Of a stretch of 37,299 nt of DNA, positions 28,984 through 36,433 are shown piece after piece. Position 1 is the first letter of the stretch; each line of letters opens with the position of its first letter. The position numbers and the translations under genes were made by a program. Under the pieces are notes generated by a model that was not told the DNA's origin, did not search any database, and saw only the letters and a list, made by a program, of their open reading frames with translations. Origin of the DNA: Verrucomicrobiaceae bacterium (GTDB lineage: Bacteria; Verrucomicrobiota; Verrucomicrobiia; Verrucomicrobiales; Verrucomicrobiaceae); the NCBI GenBank assembly GCA_947471905.1, contig CANIZT010000006.1:1-37299 (forward strand). The letters run 5' to 3'.

Positions 28984-31467
28984 ATGCGCTTTCATCACCT
29001 TCTTCTTGCCGCAGCATTGCTGTCATCCAACACGCTGGCCGACACTTTCGATTGTCGGCACTGTGATAAGCAATTGCTGCCGCAGCCGATCAAGCTCATC
29101 CCAGGTCGCAAGTATGCCCGGGATCGTCGGGTCGATGTGCTGCATCTAAAACTTGATGTGACGCCGGATTTTGCGAAACGCACGGTTTCAGGCACTGCAA
29201 CCATGCGGTTCAAGCCGATCGCACTGCCACTGGCAAAACTGGAACTCGATGCAGTGGATTTGAACATCACTCAAGTGACGGCAGAAGGCGCAAAGGTGGC
29301 AGAACATGAGGTGACGAATGAAAAACTGATCATTACGTTCGCGGCGGCGCTAGCTCCAAATACTGAAACCACGATTACGGTCAAGTATTCGGCGCAGCCT
29401 GAGCATGGACTGTATTTCAGAACGCCGGAAATGGGATATAAAATAGGCGATACACAGGTGTGGAGCCAAGGTGAAGCAGAACTACATCGCTTCTGGTTTC
29501 CGAGTTACGATTATCCAAACGAGCGTTTCACGACGGAAGTGATCTGCCATGCGCCAGAAGGCATGGAGGTTGTTTCCAATGGCACATTGCAAAGTCAGAA
29601 GCCAGAAGCTGGTGGCCTTGTGGCGTGGCACTGGTTGCAGGACAAACCGCATGTGAACTATCTCATCGCGCTGGCCTGCGGTCATTTTCACAAGATGGAG
29701 GACAAGGCAGGCAAGCTGCCGCTGGCCCTGATGGTGCCGCCATCGCTGTCAGCGCAGGCGGTGGGTGCGTTTGCAGACACACGGAAGATCATTGAGTTCT
29801 ACCAGAAGGAAATCGGCGTGCCGTTTGCGTGGGACAAATACTACCAGGTCTATTGCCTCGACTTCGAGGCCGGTGGCATGGAGAACACGAGCTGCACGTT
29901 TGAGCACGCCGGAATGCTGTTTAACGCGGATACGGAGGAGTTGCGCTCATTGCACCAACTCGATGCGCATGAAACCGCGCACCAGTGGTTTGGCGATCTC
30001 GTCACCTGCCGCGACTGGGCACATCTCTGGCTCAATGAGGGCTTCGCCAGCTACTACACCATCCTCTACGAAGAGCAGAAACTCGGCGTGGATGCGATGA
30101 AGTACTCGCTCTGGTTGGAAGCACAGGACGTATTCCAATCCAACGACACACGCCCCATCGTCTGGCGTGATTACGGCGACCCGATGCAGCAGTTTGATTC
30201 GCGAGCGTATCCGAAAGGCGCATGGGTGCTGCACATGCTCCGCAGCCAGCTTGGCGCGGATTTGTATCGTCAATGCATCAAGACTTACCTCGAACGCCAC
30301 CGCAACGGCATCGTGAGCACGGATGACTTGCAGGATGTGGTCGAAGAAGTCAGCGGATTGTCATTCGATCAATTCTTCGATCAATGGCTGCACCACGGTG
30401 GTGTGCCGGAGTTGAAAATCGACTACGCCTGGGATTCAGCCACCAAGCAGGCTAGAATCACCGTGCGCCAAACGCAAAAGCTCACGGAGCAGGTGAGATT
30501 GTGCCGTGTGCCACTGCCATTGAGCTTTGCGGTCGCCGGACAAAAAGAACCGCTGCGTTTCACGATGGATGTAAGCAAGGAAGTCGAAGATTTTCACTTC
30601 GTCGTGCCTGCACAGCCGGAACTCGTGCGCATCGACCCGGATTTCACCGTGCTGACCAAAGTAAGCTTCACGCCGCCCGGCCCGATGCTCGACAAGCAGC
30701 TCCAATCCGACGTTATCGGCCGCCTGCTGGCCGTGCGCACGCTCACCGACAAAAACATCGACAAGCTCGCCAAAATCCTGCGTGAAGATCCTTTCCATGC
30801 CGTGCGTTCCGAGGCCGCCAAAGCACTTGGGAAGATCGCCGAGCCCGAAGCGCGTGCGGCTTTGATCGCGGGCAGCGTGAATCAACCGCAGGCGCAAACT
30901 CGCAAAGCCGTCGTGCAGGCCCTCGCAGCGCTGAACACCGCCGAATCACGCGAGACGTTGTGGAAGATGTCTCAAGCCGAGAAGAACCCCGAGATTCTAA
31001 CCGCCATTATCGAAACGTGGGGTGCAAGGCCCGGCGAACCGCAGATCGCAGAAGCTCTGCGCACACACCTACGCGGCAGCAGCTTCAACAGCACATTGCA
31101 ACTGGCCGCGATCAAATCTCTGCGTGCGCAGGATGATGAATCAGCCGTCGCCGATGTGCTCGCACGTCTTCAAGCACCGCATGATCTGCGTGGCCGTGAT
31201 GCAGGCACCGCATTCGATGCGTTGCCTTCCTCGCACGCCGTCCCACCAATACGAGCCGTGATGCTGTGCGTGATTTTCTCGCCGCCAAACTCAGTGATCC
31301 GCGTCGTGAGTGGCGTGTGGCCGCTGCGAAATCCCTCGGCACGCTGCGGGACCCCAAGGCACTTGGACTGCTCGACCTGCTTCTCACCATCAGCAAAAGT
31401 GACCGGATTGACCCAGTTTACGAAGCAGCCGCCAAATCCGCACAAGACATCCGCGCCGGCCTCGTAG
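28984..31467 (+). CDS. M1-family aminopeptidase, 3' end frameshifted
   Basis: Exported zinc aminopeptidase with a signal peptide (MRFHHLLLAAALLSSNTLA). The M1 catalytic domain is intact: GGMEN exopeptidase motif at 297-301 and HETAH at 329-333 with Glu352 in WLNEGFA as third zinc ligand. After about residue 580 come HEAT-like helical repeats (AVRSEAAKALGKIAEPEARAAL and similar). As it stands the frame gives 827 residues, but codons after residue 747 (position 31224) read as improbable Cys/Pro/Ser-rich sequence, while the repeats continue in another frame to 31583. One missing G at TTGCC (31222-31226) would restore a protein of about 866 residues. Since the catalytic domain lies upstream of the shift, activity may survive. 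It follows metH by 72 bases. Confidence 0.9.
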   Translation: MRFHHLLLAAALLSSNTLADTFDCRHCDKQLLPQPIKLIPGRKYARDRRVDVLHLKLDVTPDFAKRTVSGTATMRFKPIALPLAKLELDAVDLNITQVTAEGAKVAEHEVTNEKLIITFAAALAPNTETTITVKYSAQPEHGLYFRTPEMGYKIGDTQVWSQGEAELHRFWFPSYDYPNERFTTEVICHAPEGMEVVSNGTLQSQKPEAGGLVAWHWLQDKPHVNYLIALACGHFHKMEDKAGKLPLALMVPPSLSAQAVGAFADTRKIIEFYQKEIGVPFAWDKYYQVYCLDFEAGGMENTSCTFEHAGMLFNADTEELRSLHQLDAHETAHQWFGDLVTCRDWAHLWLNEGFASYYTILYEEQKLGVDAMKYSLWLEAQDVFQSNDTRPIVWRDYGDPMQQFDSRAYPKGAWVLHMLRSQLGADLYRQCIKTYLERHRNGIVSTDDLQDVVEEVSGLSFDQFFDQWLHHGGVPELKIDYAWDSATKQARITVRQTQKLTEQVRLCRVPLPLSFAVAGQKEPLRFTMDVSKEVEDFHFVVPAQPELVRIDPDFTVLTKVSFTPPGPMLDKQLQSDVIGRLLAVRTLTDKNIDKLAKILREDPFHAVRSEAAKALGKIAEPEARAALIAGSVNQPQAQTRKAVVQALAALNTAESRETLWKMSQAEKNPEILTAIIETWGARPGEPQIAEALRTHLRGSSFNSTLQLAAIKSLRAQDDESAVADVLARLQAPHDLRGRDAGTAFDALPSSHAVPPIRAVMLCVIFSPPNSVIRVVSGVWPLRNPSARCGTPRHLDCSTCFSPSAKVTGLTQFTKQPPNPHKTSAPAS

Positions 31468-31583
31468 GCCCCGCCGAGCTTAAAAATTTGTGGGATCGCG
31501 TGCAGCAGCTTCAAAAGAAAGCGGAGCAGCAGGAGAAGGAGATCGAAGCACTTCAAAAGAAGCCGCAAACCGCGAAAAAATAG
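31224..31583 (+). pseudogene. Out-of-frame C-terminal end of the M1 peptidase
   Basis: In the frame starting at 31224 the sequence reads AFLARRPTNTSRDAVRDFLA, then a HEAT-like block WRVAAAKSLGTLRDPKALGLLDLL, and ends in a Lys/Gln/Glu-rich coiled coil (LWDRVQQLQKKAEQQEKEIE) before TAG at 31581. It joins the upstream reading frame smoothly if one G is added after the TTG at 31222. There is no good start codon for an independent gene apart from a GTG at 31266. I read it as the natural C-terminus of the M1 protein, cut off by a one-base deletion or a sequencing error. Confidence 0.8.
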
Positions 31584-31588
31584 TCCGC

Positions 31589-31960
31589 ATGCGCTTTGAA
31601 CGTCTTTTATCCGTCGCCGCCAGCGTGGTGAAATCTGCACTGCTCTCGCTGCCGCCCAAACTTCGTGGAGAAGCCACCGACTGTCGCATCGAATTCTGTG
31701 AAATGGATGCACTGATTGACTTCGACGAGGATCTCGACCCCGATTTGCTCGGCCTGTTTGAAGGCAACGCTCGCTGCGATCCCCTGCCCGAAGCGCCCGA
31801 TGAAATGCCACGCATACGTCTCTTTCTCGATAATCTCTGGGATGATTGCGCTGGCGATCTCCAAACCTACCGCCACGAAGTACGGATCACTTTCCTGCAC
31901 GAACTGGGGCACTATCTTGGCCTGGACGAAGATCAAGTCGCAGAGCTGGGACTAGCGTGA
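31589..31960 (+). CDS. Small zincin-like metallopeptidase family protein
   Basis: Protein of 123 residues of the short bacterial metallopeptidase-like family (PF06262 type). The zinc motif HELGHYLGLD at 104-113 has His104, Glu105, His108 and a possible third ligand Asp113. Upstream, LDPDLLGLFEGN near 49-60 and PRIRLFLDNL near 74-83 match the family's LGLYEG and I-x-LF positions. There is no signal peptide, so it is cytosolic. The ATG at 31589 lies 5 bases after the TAG of the frameshifted M1 frame, so the two genes were probably co-translated. The substrate of this family is not established. It converges with the GYF/RDD gene, 16 bases apart. Confidence 0.88.
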   Translation: MRFERLLSVAASVVKSALLSLPPKLRGEATDCRIEFCEMDALIDFDEDLDPDLLGLFEGNARCDPLPEAPDEMPRIRLFLDNLWDDCAGDLQTYRHEVRITFLHELGHYLGLDEDQVAELGLA

Positions 31961-31976
31961 AGCAAACCGGCTATCG

Positions 31977-32678
31977 TCAGCACTTAACCACCACCGTGTC
32001 TGCGATCAGGTCATGCAGGCAGCGCTGATCTTCGCGAAAAATGAAGCAAGCATCGACAATGCTATAAAACGGCACCACTTGGCAGATGATGGTATTGACG
32101 AAGGAACGCAGCAGAAACGCCTTCACAAATCCGGGGTTCTGACCATCGGGCTGATTCACAATGCGAATGCCCAGCCAACGTTTGGCGATGGTTTGGCCGC
32201 TGGTCGTGAGCAAGACGATGTTGTAAATCGTCAGGCCGAGGAAAGCGAGTCCGGCAATGATAAACGAGACAATCGCAGAGACCGGAACTTCATTGTCAGA
32301 CTTTTCCGCACCACTCAACATGGCTATGCCGGCCACAAGTGGCAACCCGACGGTAAACGCTCCCACCAGCACATCAAGCAAGGCAGCCCCAAGCCGACTG
32401 CCACACGACGCCAGCGCGTGCTGCGGCTTCATCGCTGCTGAGACGACGTTTGATAGCGGAGCCGCATACGGATTGAAGCCAGGAATGGTCGGGAACTGGG
32501 GTGTCGCGGAAGCTTGCACAGATGCAAAGCGTGTGGACACAGGCTGCCAGTCCGCCATGCCCTCGGTCCAATACAGGTCATCTCCAACAAACTGGCCTGA
32601 CGTGATTCCGGTTTGAATCTCCTGCTCGGCAAAGACACCAAGCTGTTGGCCGCTACGTGCGATGTGAAACTGAGTCAT
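31977..32678 (-). CDS. GYF_2 plus RDD membrane protein
   Basis: Membrane protein of 233 residues. The first 48 residues form a GYF_2 domain (FHIARSGQQLGVFAEQEI, then LYWTEGMADWQPVS), a small module thought to bind proline-rich peptides. A linker to about 85 leads to an RDD domain with roughly three to four membrane segments (near 95-120, 132-157 and 185-205); the first contains SCGSRLGAALLDVLVGAF, where the family's Arg and Asp appear, and a TIAKRWLGIRIV block follows. RDD proteins are of uncertain function, possibly ion or solute antiport. The gene is the last of a minus-strand run after recR (42 bases), and its ATG at 32678 is unambiguous. Confidence 0.88.
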   Translation of the reverse strand: MTQFHIARSGQQLGVFAEQEIQTGITSGQFVGDDLYWTEGMADWQPVSTRFASVQASATPQFPTIPGFNPYAAPLSNVVSAAMKPQHALASCGSRLGAALLDVLVGAFTVGLPLVAGIAMLSGAEKSDNEVPVSAIVSFIIAGLAFLGLTIYNIVLLTTSGQTIAKRWLGIRIVNQPDGQNPGFVKAFLLRSFVNTIICQVVPFYSIVDACFIFREDQRCLHDLIADTVVVKC

Positions 32679-32720
32679 GCGGATGAATGAAGGTTCAGAA
32701 AGCGACTGTCGAGAAAAAAT

Positions 32721-33329
32721 CTAACTCATATTTCGCCGCCCATGTAGGGCTTGGTAGAGCGTTAATTCATCGACATGATCGAGATTGCCACCCGCAGGCA
32801 TGCCTTGAGCGAGTCGAGTGATGGAGATGCCCGCAGGGCGCAGTAAATCGGCGATGTAGCTGGCGGTGGCCTCGCCTTCGACATCGGAACCGAGGGCAAT
32901 GATGACTTCTTCAGTTTGCAGATCGCGCACACGATGCACGAGCGACTCCATGCGCAGGTCTTCGGGCGTCACGTTATCGAGCGGCGATAACCGACCACCG
33001 AGCACATGATACAAGCCCTGAAATGCGCCACTGCGCTCGAGCCGCAGCACATCGGCGGCCTGCTCGACGACGCAAAGCAGGCGCTGCTGACGGCGTGGAT
33101 CGCGGCAGAGCAGGCAGGCGCCATCGCTTTCAATGAAGAAGCCGCAGTCGGGGCAAGGGACGATGCGATCCTTGGCTTCGTTGAGGGAATTCGAAAGTGA
33201 GGTGATGCGCTCATCGCGCATTTGCAGAAGCCAGATCATCAGACGCTCCGCGCTGCGCGGACCGAGGCCGGGCAGCGACTTCAGCTGGGCAATGAGACGC
33301 TGGATAGCGGGTGGATAGTCGATGCGCAC
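32721..33329 (-). CDS. recR: Recombination mediator RecR
   Basis: DNA-repair protein of 202 residues that works with RecO and RecF to load RecA on single-stranded gaps. Helix-hairpin-helix LPGLGPRSAERL at 19-30, a C4 zinc finger with Cys59, Cys62, Cys72 and Cys75, and a Toprim domain (from about 81: LLCVVEQAADVLRLE, then EEVIIALGSDVEGEATASYI) are all in the usual order and length. The start codon is GTG at 33329; no in-frame ATG lies near. It sits 15 bases after the cyclase-like gene stop, so it is in the ClpX-like operon. dnaX and ybaB, its common partners elsewhere, are not here. Confidence 0.96.
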   Translation of the reverse strand: MRIDYPPAIQRLIAQLKSLPGLGPRSAERLMIWLLQMRDERITSLSNSLNEAKDRIVPCPDCGFFIESDGACLLCRDPRRQQRLLCVVEQAADVLRLERSGAFQGLYHVLGGRLSPLDNVTPEDLRMESLVHRVRDLQTEEVIIALGSDVEGEATASYIADLLRPAGISITRLAQGMPAGGNLDHVDELTLYQALHGRRNMS

Positions 33330-33344
33330 GACGAGAATGACGAA

Positions 33345-34631
33345 TCAGGTGGCGGCGAGTTTGCGCGCGTGTTTCGGCGTTTCCTTTTCAGGAACAGATT
33401 TTTCTTTCAGCGCAACCTCGACACGATCCGTGAAGTATTTAAGCGGCGTATCGTCGCGGCCTTCGATGGTGGCGTTTTTGAAGCTTTCGAGTGCCTGTTT
33501 GAGGTCACCTTTGCGATACTGCACCACGCCCTGCCAGAACGCATCGCGCGCGCGGGTATCCTGCTCGTGCAATGTGCCTTTTTCGGCGAGAAGTTCATAA
33601 ACTTCGCTCATCTGACTGGAGCCGGCCGCGCTGACCATCTCCATCGGTCTTACCTCCGCGTTGTCCTTCACAAGTGCGTAGGTGCGCGCGCTGATGAGAA
33701 CTTTGCTGCCGTATTCAGCATTCAAAGCACAGAGCTGTGCGGAAAAATCGATCACATCGCCAATGGCGCTGAAACTTTCAAAGTGACTGACGCCAAACAG
33801 ACCACACACCGCCGGGCCAGTGCTGAAAGCCACACCGATCTGCGCCTTTTTACCAAAACGTTGCTCAATCTCCCGCGTCACGACGCCTAGCTGAGTGCGG
33901 AGCACTGCCGCCACCTGCACGGCATGCAGCGCGTGATGTTCATCCGATAGCGGGAAACCAAAAAACACGCGCACCTGCCGCGCATCACAGTCATCCAGAT
34001 AAGCACCGCGGGCGATGAGGAATTCGGTGACGCTGCGCTGAAAGTGCGTAGCGAGTTCTTCGAACTGCGGAGCCTCGATGCCAGTGCTAAGCTCAGCGTG
34101 ATTGAGCAGTCGGCAAGTCAGCACGGTGATTTCACGACGCTCGGTCATCTTCGCGGGGTTGTTTTGATCCGCCAGCTCCTCAAACAAGCGTGTTGAAAGC
34201 CTGCCAACAAAATACTCACGCATAACGTGGCAGCGATAACCGCTCACTGAACTACCGACGGCAATGCCCGCAATGCCAGCAAACCACATGGCCAGCGATC
34301 CTGACACTGGCTCAAACAAAATCCCGCTCATCGACATGATGCAGGCAAAGGTGATGGTGAGAAAAGTTCCACCCAATAGGAAGGCCAGACGCCGCCACTG
34401 GGAAATCATCTCGATGCACACCCAGGCACTGACGAAGGCCATGATCGTGTAGTATCCATATTGCAGCCATATGATCTGCTTCAATCCACCTTTCGGCAAA
34501 ACGAAGTCACGAGCAAACAGTCCAGCAAACCAATCGGCGGTGCTGATGAAAAATCCAAAGTGATACAAGGCCAGCAGTGGGATGCAGACCAACACACCAA
34601 TGAACATGGCGGCGGCGTGATTACGGTTCAT
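33345..34631 (-). CDS. Membrane protein with degenerate class III cyclase domain
   Basis: Protein of 428 residues. Four hydrophobic segments (about 9-28, 56-75, 83-103 and 112-132) precede a class III nucleotide-cyclase fold at about 163-325 and a TPR-like helical pair near 362-400 (WQGVVQYRKGDLKQALESF). The fold is recognisable by TVLTCRL at 169-175, RVFFGFPLSDEHHALHAVQVA at 221-241, IGVAFSTGPAVCGLFG at 265-280 and SAIGDVIDFSAQL at 288-300. The catalytic residues are missing: the first metal Asp aligns to Arg174, the second to Arg218, and the transition-state Asn and Arg of GDxVNxAxRL are Asp295 and Gln299. So it is probably not an active cyclase; a sensor or scaffold role is possible. Its ATG at 34631 overlaps the end of the ClpX-like gene by 11 bases, and recR follows after 15 bases. 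Confidence 0.85.
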   Translation of the reverse strand: MNRNHAAAMFIGVLVCIPLLALYHFGFFISTADWFAGLFARDFVLPKGGLKQIIWLQYGYYTIMAFVSAWVCIEMISQWRRLAFLLGGTFLTITFACIMSMSGILFEPVSGSLAMWFAGIAGIAVGSSVSGYRCHVMREYFVGRLSTRLFEELADQNNPAKMTERREITVLTCRLLNHAELSTGIEAPQFEELATHFQRSVTEFLIARGAYLDDCDARQVRVFFGFPLSDEHHALHAVQVAAVLRTQLGVVTREIEQRFGKKAQIGVAFSTGPAVCGLFGVSHFESFSAIGDVIDFSAQLCALNAEYGSKVLISARTYALVKDNAEVRPMEMVSAAGSSQMSEVYELLAEKGTLHEQDTRARDAFWQGVVQYRKGDLKQALESFKNATIEGRDDTPLKYFTDRVEVALKEKSVPEKETPKHARKLAAT

Positions 34632-36303
34632 GGGCAGGAAGATCGGGGGTGATGTCGATGATGTTTGAAACGGATGGTGCTTGCTGGTTGCGGCAGGCGC
34701 TGACGACGAGGTCACTGACAAACCTGTCGGGATTGGCAATCGCATCCGGTGTGATGCGGAAACGTGTCTCGTTCGTGCTGCGAGTGACGAGTTTCAAGCC
34801 AAAGGGATAGTCCTTGAAGAGCTTCACACACAAGGCTTCGACATGCATGCCCTCACGCTGCGCTCTGGCGGCCACGGCAGCGATGGCGGCGCTATCAAAA
34901 TCGAGCGTGAAGCCGTGCTCACGCTGAAAACGCTCGGCAAAAGCACGCACTTCGCCGGCATGTGCCGCGCCGAGTTCCGTGACCATGCTGGCGGCGGCGG
35001 AGCGACAGAGTGCGAGCGTTTGTTCAGGATTTTTGACCAAGGCGCCGTCAATGTGGAGCTCTGGCAGGCCGAGACTGGGCATTTCAAATTTAAAATCACG
35101 CAGCACACGCTCCCAAACGGTGACAAGACCGCGTGCGCCGGTTTTTTCCTCCTCGGCACGGCTGGCGATCTCCCGCAACGCATCGTCTGCAAACAGCGCC
35201 TTCACGCCATAAGCGGCAAACTCGCGCTCATACTGGCGGATGAGGCTGCCTTCGGAGTTTTTCATAATCTGAAACATGTCGTCCGCGCTGAGCGGATCAC
35301 ACACCACACGCACCGGCAAGCGGCCGATGAATTCGGCTTCGAAGCCGTAGTCGATGAAGTCCTTCGTGCGGGCTTCGCGGAACAGATGCTCGGCGGCAGT
35401 GCCTTTCGAGTCGCTGGAGACAAAACCGATGGCTTTGCGATTCGTGCGTTTCTCAATGATTTTGTCGAGGCCGCTGAACGCACCGCTGACAATGAACAAG
35501 ATGTTGCGCGTGTTCACGACCTCGCGGCCTGTGCGGCCTTTGCGTGTATCGAACATCATCTGCATCTGGCTGCGCATGTCATTCGGCGCATAGAGTGGCA
35601 CCTCAGTTTCTTCCATGAGCTTAAGCAGCGTGGTCTGCACGCCACGCCCGCTGACATCGCGCCCACCACGGTCCGGGCCGCTGCTGAGTTTGTCGATTTC
35701 ATCTAGGTAAATGATGCCGTGCTCGGCCAGTCCGATGTCGCCATTCGCTTTGGCCACGAGATCACGCACGAGATCATCCACATCTGCGCCGACGTAGCCT
35801 GTCTCGCTGAATTTGGTCGCATCTGCCTTCACAAACGGCACGCCAATGAGATCGGCGATGTGTTTGACGAGATAGGTCTTTCCGACGCCAGTCGGGCCGA
35901 TAATAATGACGTTCTGCTTCGAAAATTCGAGCCGCGGTCCTTTGGCATCTGCTATGCGATCCTCACGTAGCATCTGCGCGTGATGATAATGATCACACAC
36001 CGCCGTAGCTAACACCTTCTTGGCCTCGTCCTGACGAATCACGAAGCGATCGAGATGGGCCTTAATATCCGCTGGCTTGTAATTGAATTCGAACGCCTCG
36101 CCATCGTCCTCCTTTTTCTCCTCGGCTGGCTTCTCCTCACCATCAGCCGAAGGCCGTGTGCCATGTCCTTCCACACGAGTGAACAGCACCTGACCGCCGA
36201 GCGTGTTTTTGATGAAGTCCTCCAGCTTGCGCGTGATATCCTCCGGACTACCGGGCGCTTTGGGTTTTTCGATCTCTGGGGTTTCTGGCGTGGAGTCGCT
36301 CAT
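34621..36303 (-). CDS. ClpX-like AAA+ unfoldase lacking the zinc-binding domain
   Basis: AAA+ ATPase of 560 residues, closest to ClpX. Walker A GPTGVGKT is at 136-143, the pore loop GYVGAD at 169-174, Walker B IIYLDEID at 197-204, and FIGRLPV near 325-331. An IGF tripeptide at 292-294 is the ClpP-docking signature, and sensor 2 is TGARGL with Arg391. The N-terminal C4 zinc-binding domain of ClpX is absent; in its place is an acidic, low-complexity linker (about 45-72). A C-terminal extension from about 420 to 560 is also unusual. With the IGF loop it may still feed ClpP; HslU is excluded by the lack of an I-domain. The ATG at 36303 (MSDSTPETPE) is taken; an upstream in-frame start adds 13 residues. 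It is first in an operon with the cyclase-like gene, recR and the GYF/RDD gene. Confidence 0.9.
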   Translation of the reverse strand: MSDSTPETPEIEKPKAPGSPEDITRKLEDFIKNTLGGQVLFTRVEGHGTRPSADGEEKPAEEKKEDDGEAFEFNYKPADIKAHLDRFVIRQDEAKKVLATAVCDHYHHAQMLREDRIADAKGPRLEFSKQNVIIIGPTGVGKTYLVKHIADLIGVPFVKADATKFSETGYVGADVDDLVRDLVAKANGDIGLAEHGIIYLDEIDKLSSGPDRGGRDVSGRGVQTTLLKLMEETEVPLYAPNDMRSQMQMMFDTRKGRTGREVVNTRNILFIVSGAFSGLDKIIEKRTNRKAIGFVSSDSKGTAAEHLFREARTKDFIDYGFEAEFIGRLPVRVVCDPLSADDMFQIMKNSEGSLIRQYEREFAAYGVKALFADDALREIASRAEEEKTGARGLVTVWERVLRDFKFEMPSLGLPELHIDGALVKNPEQTLALCRSAAASMVTELGAAHAGEVRAFAERFQREHGFTLDFDSAAIAAVAARAQREGMHVEALCVKLFKDYPFGLKLVTRSTNETRFRITPDAIANPDRFVSDLVVSACRNQQAPSVSNIIDITPDLPAHEP

Positions 36304-36390
36304 GGGGGCGCTGATTGTGCGCGAGGCAACGCCCGCTGACAAGCGGCACGATGTGTGCTGAAAAGGATGCAGAAATGACTTTTTTCAGAG

Positions 36391-36420
36391 TTGCACAGAC
36401 CTTGGCACCCCCCATACTCC
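36391..36420 (+). promoter_or_regulatory. Possible argC promoter
   Basis: TTGCAC (36391-36396) and TACTCC (36415-36420), 18 bases apart, could be -35 and -10 boxes. The -10 box is a poor match and the region is C-rich, so this is tentative. The start codon is at 36434. Confidence 0.2.
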
Positions 36421-36433
36421 GCCCCCCCGCACT

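Noticed and set aside
34681-35706. Plus-strand frame of 341 codons inside the ClpX-like gene
   Set aside because: Antisense shadow; the minus strand holds all AAA+ motifs.
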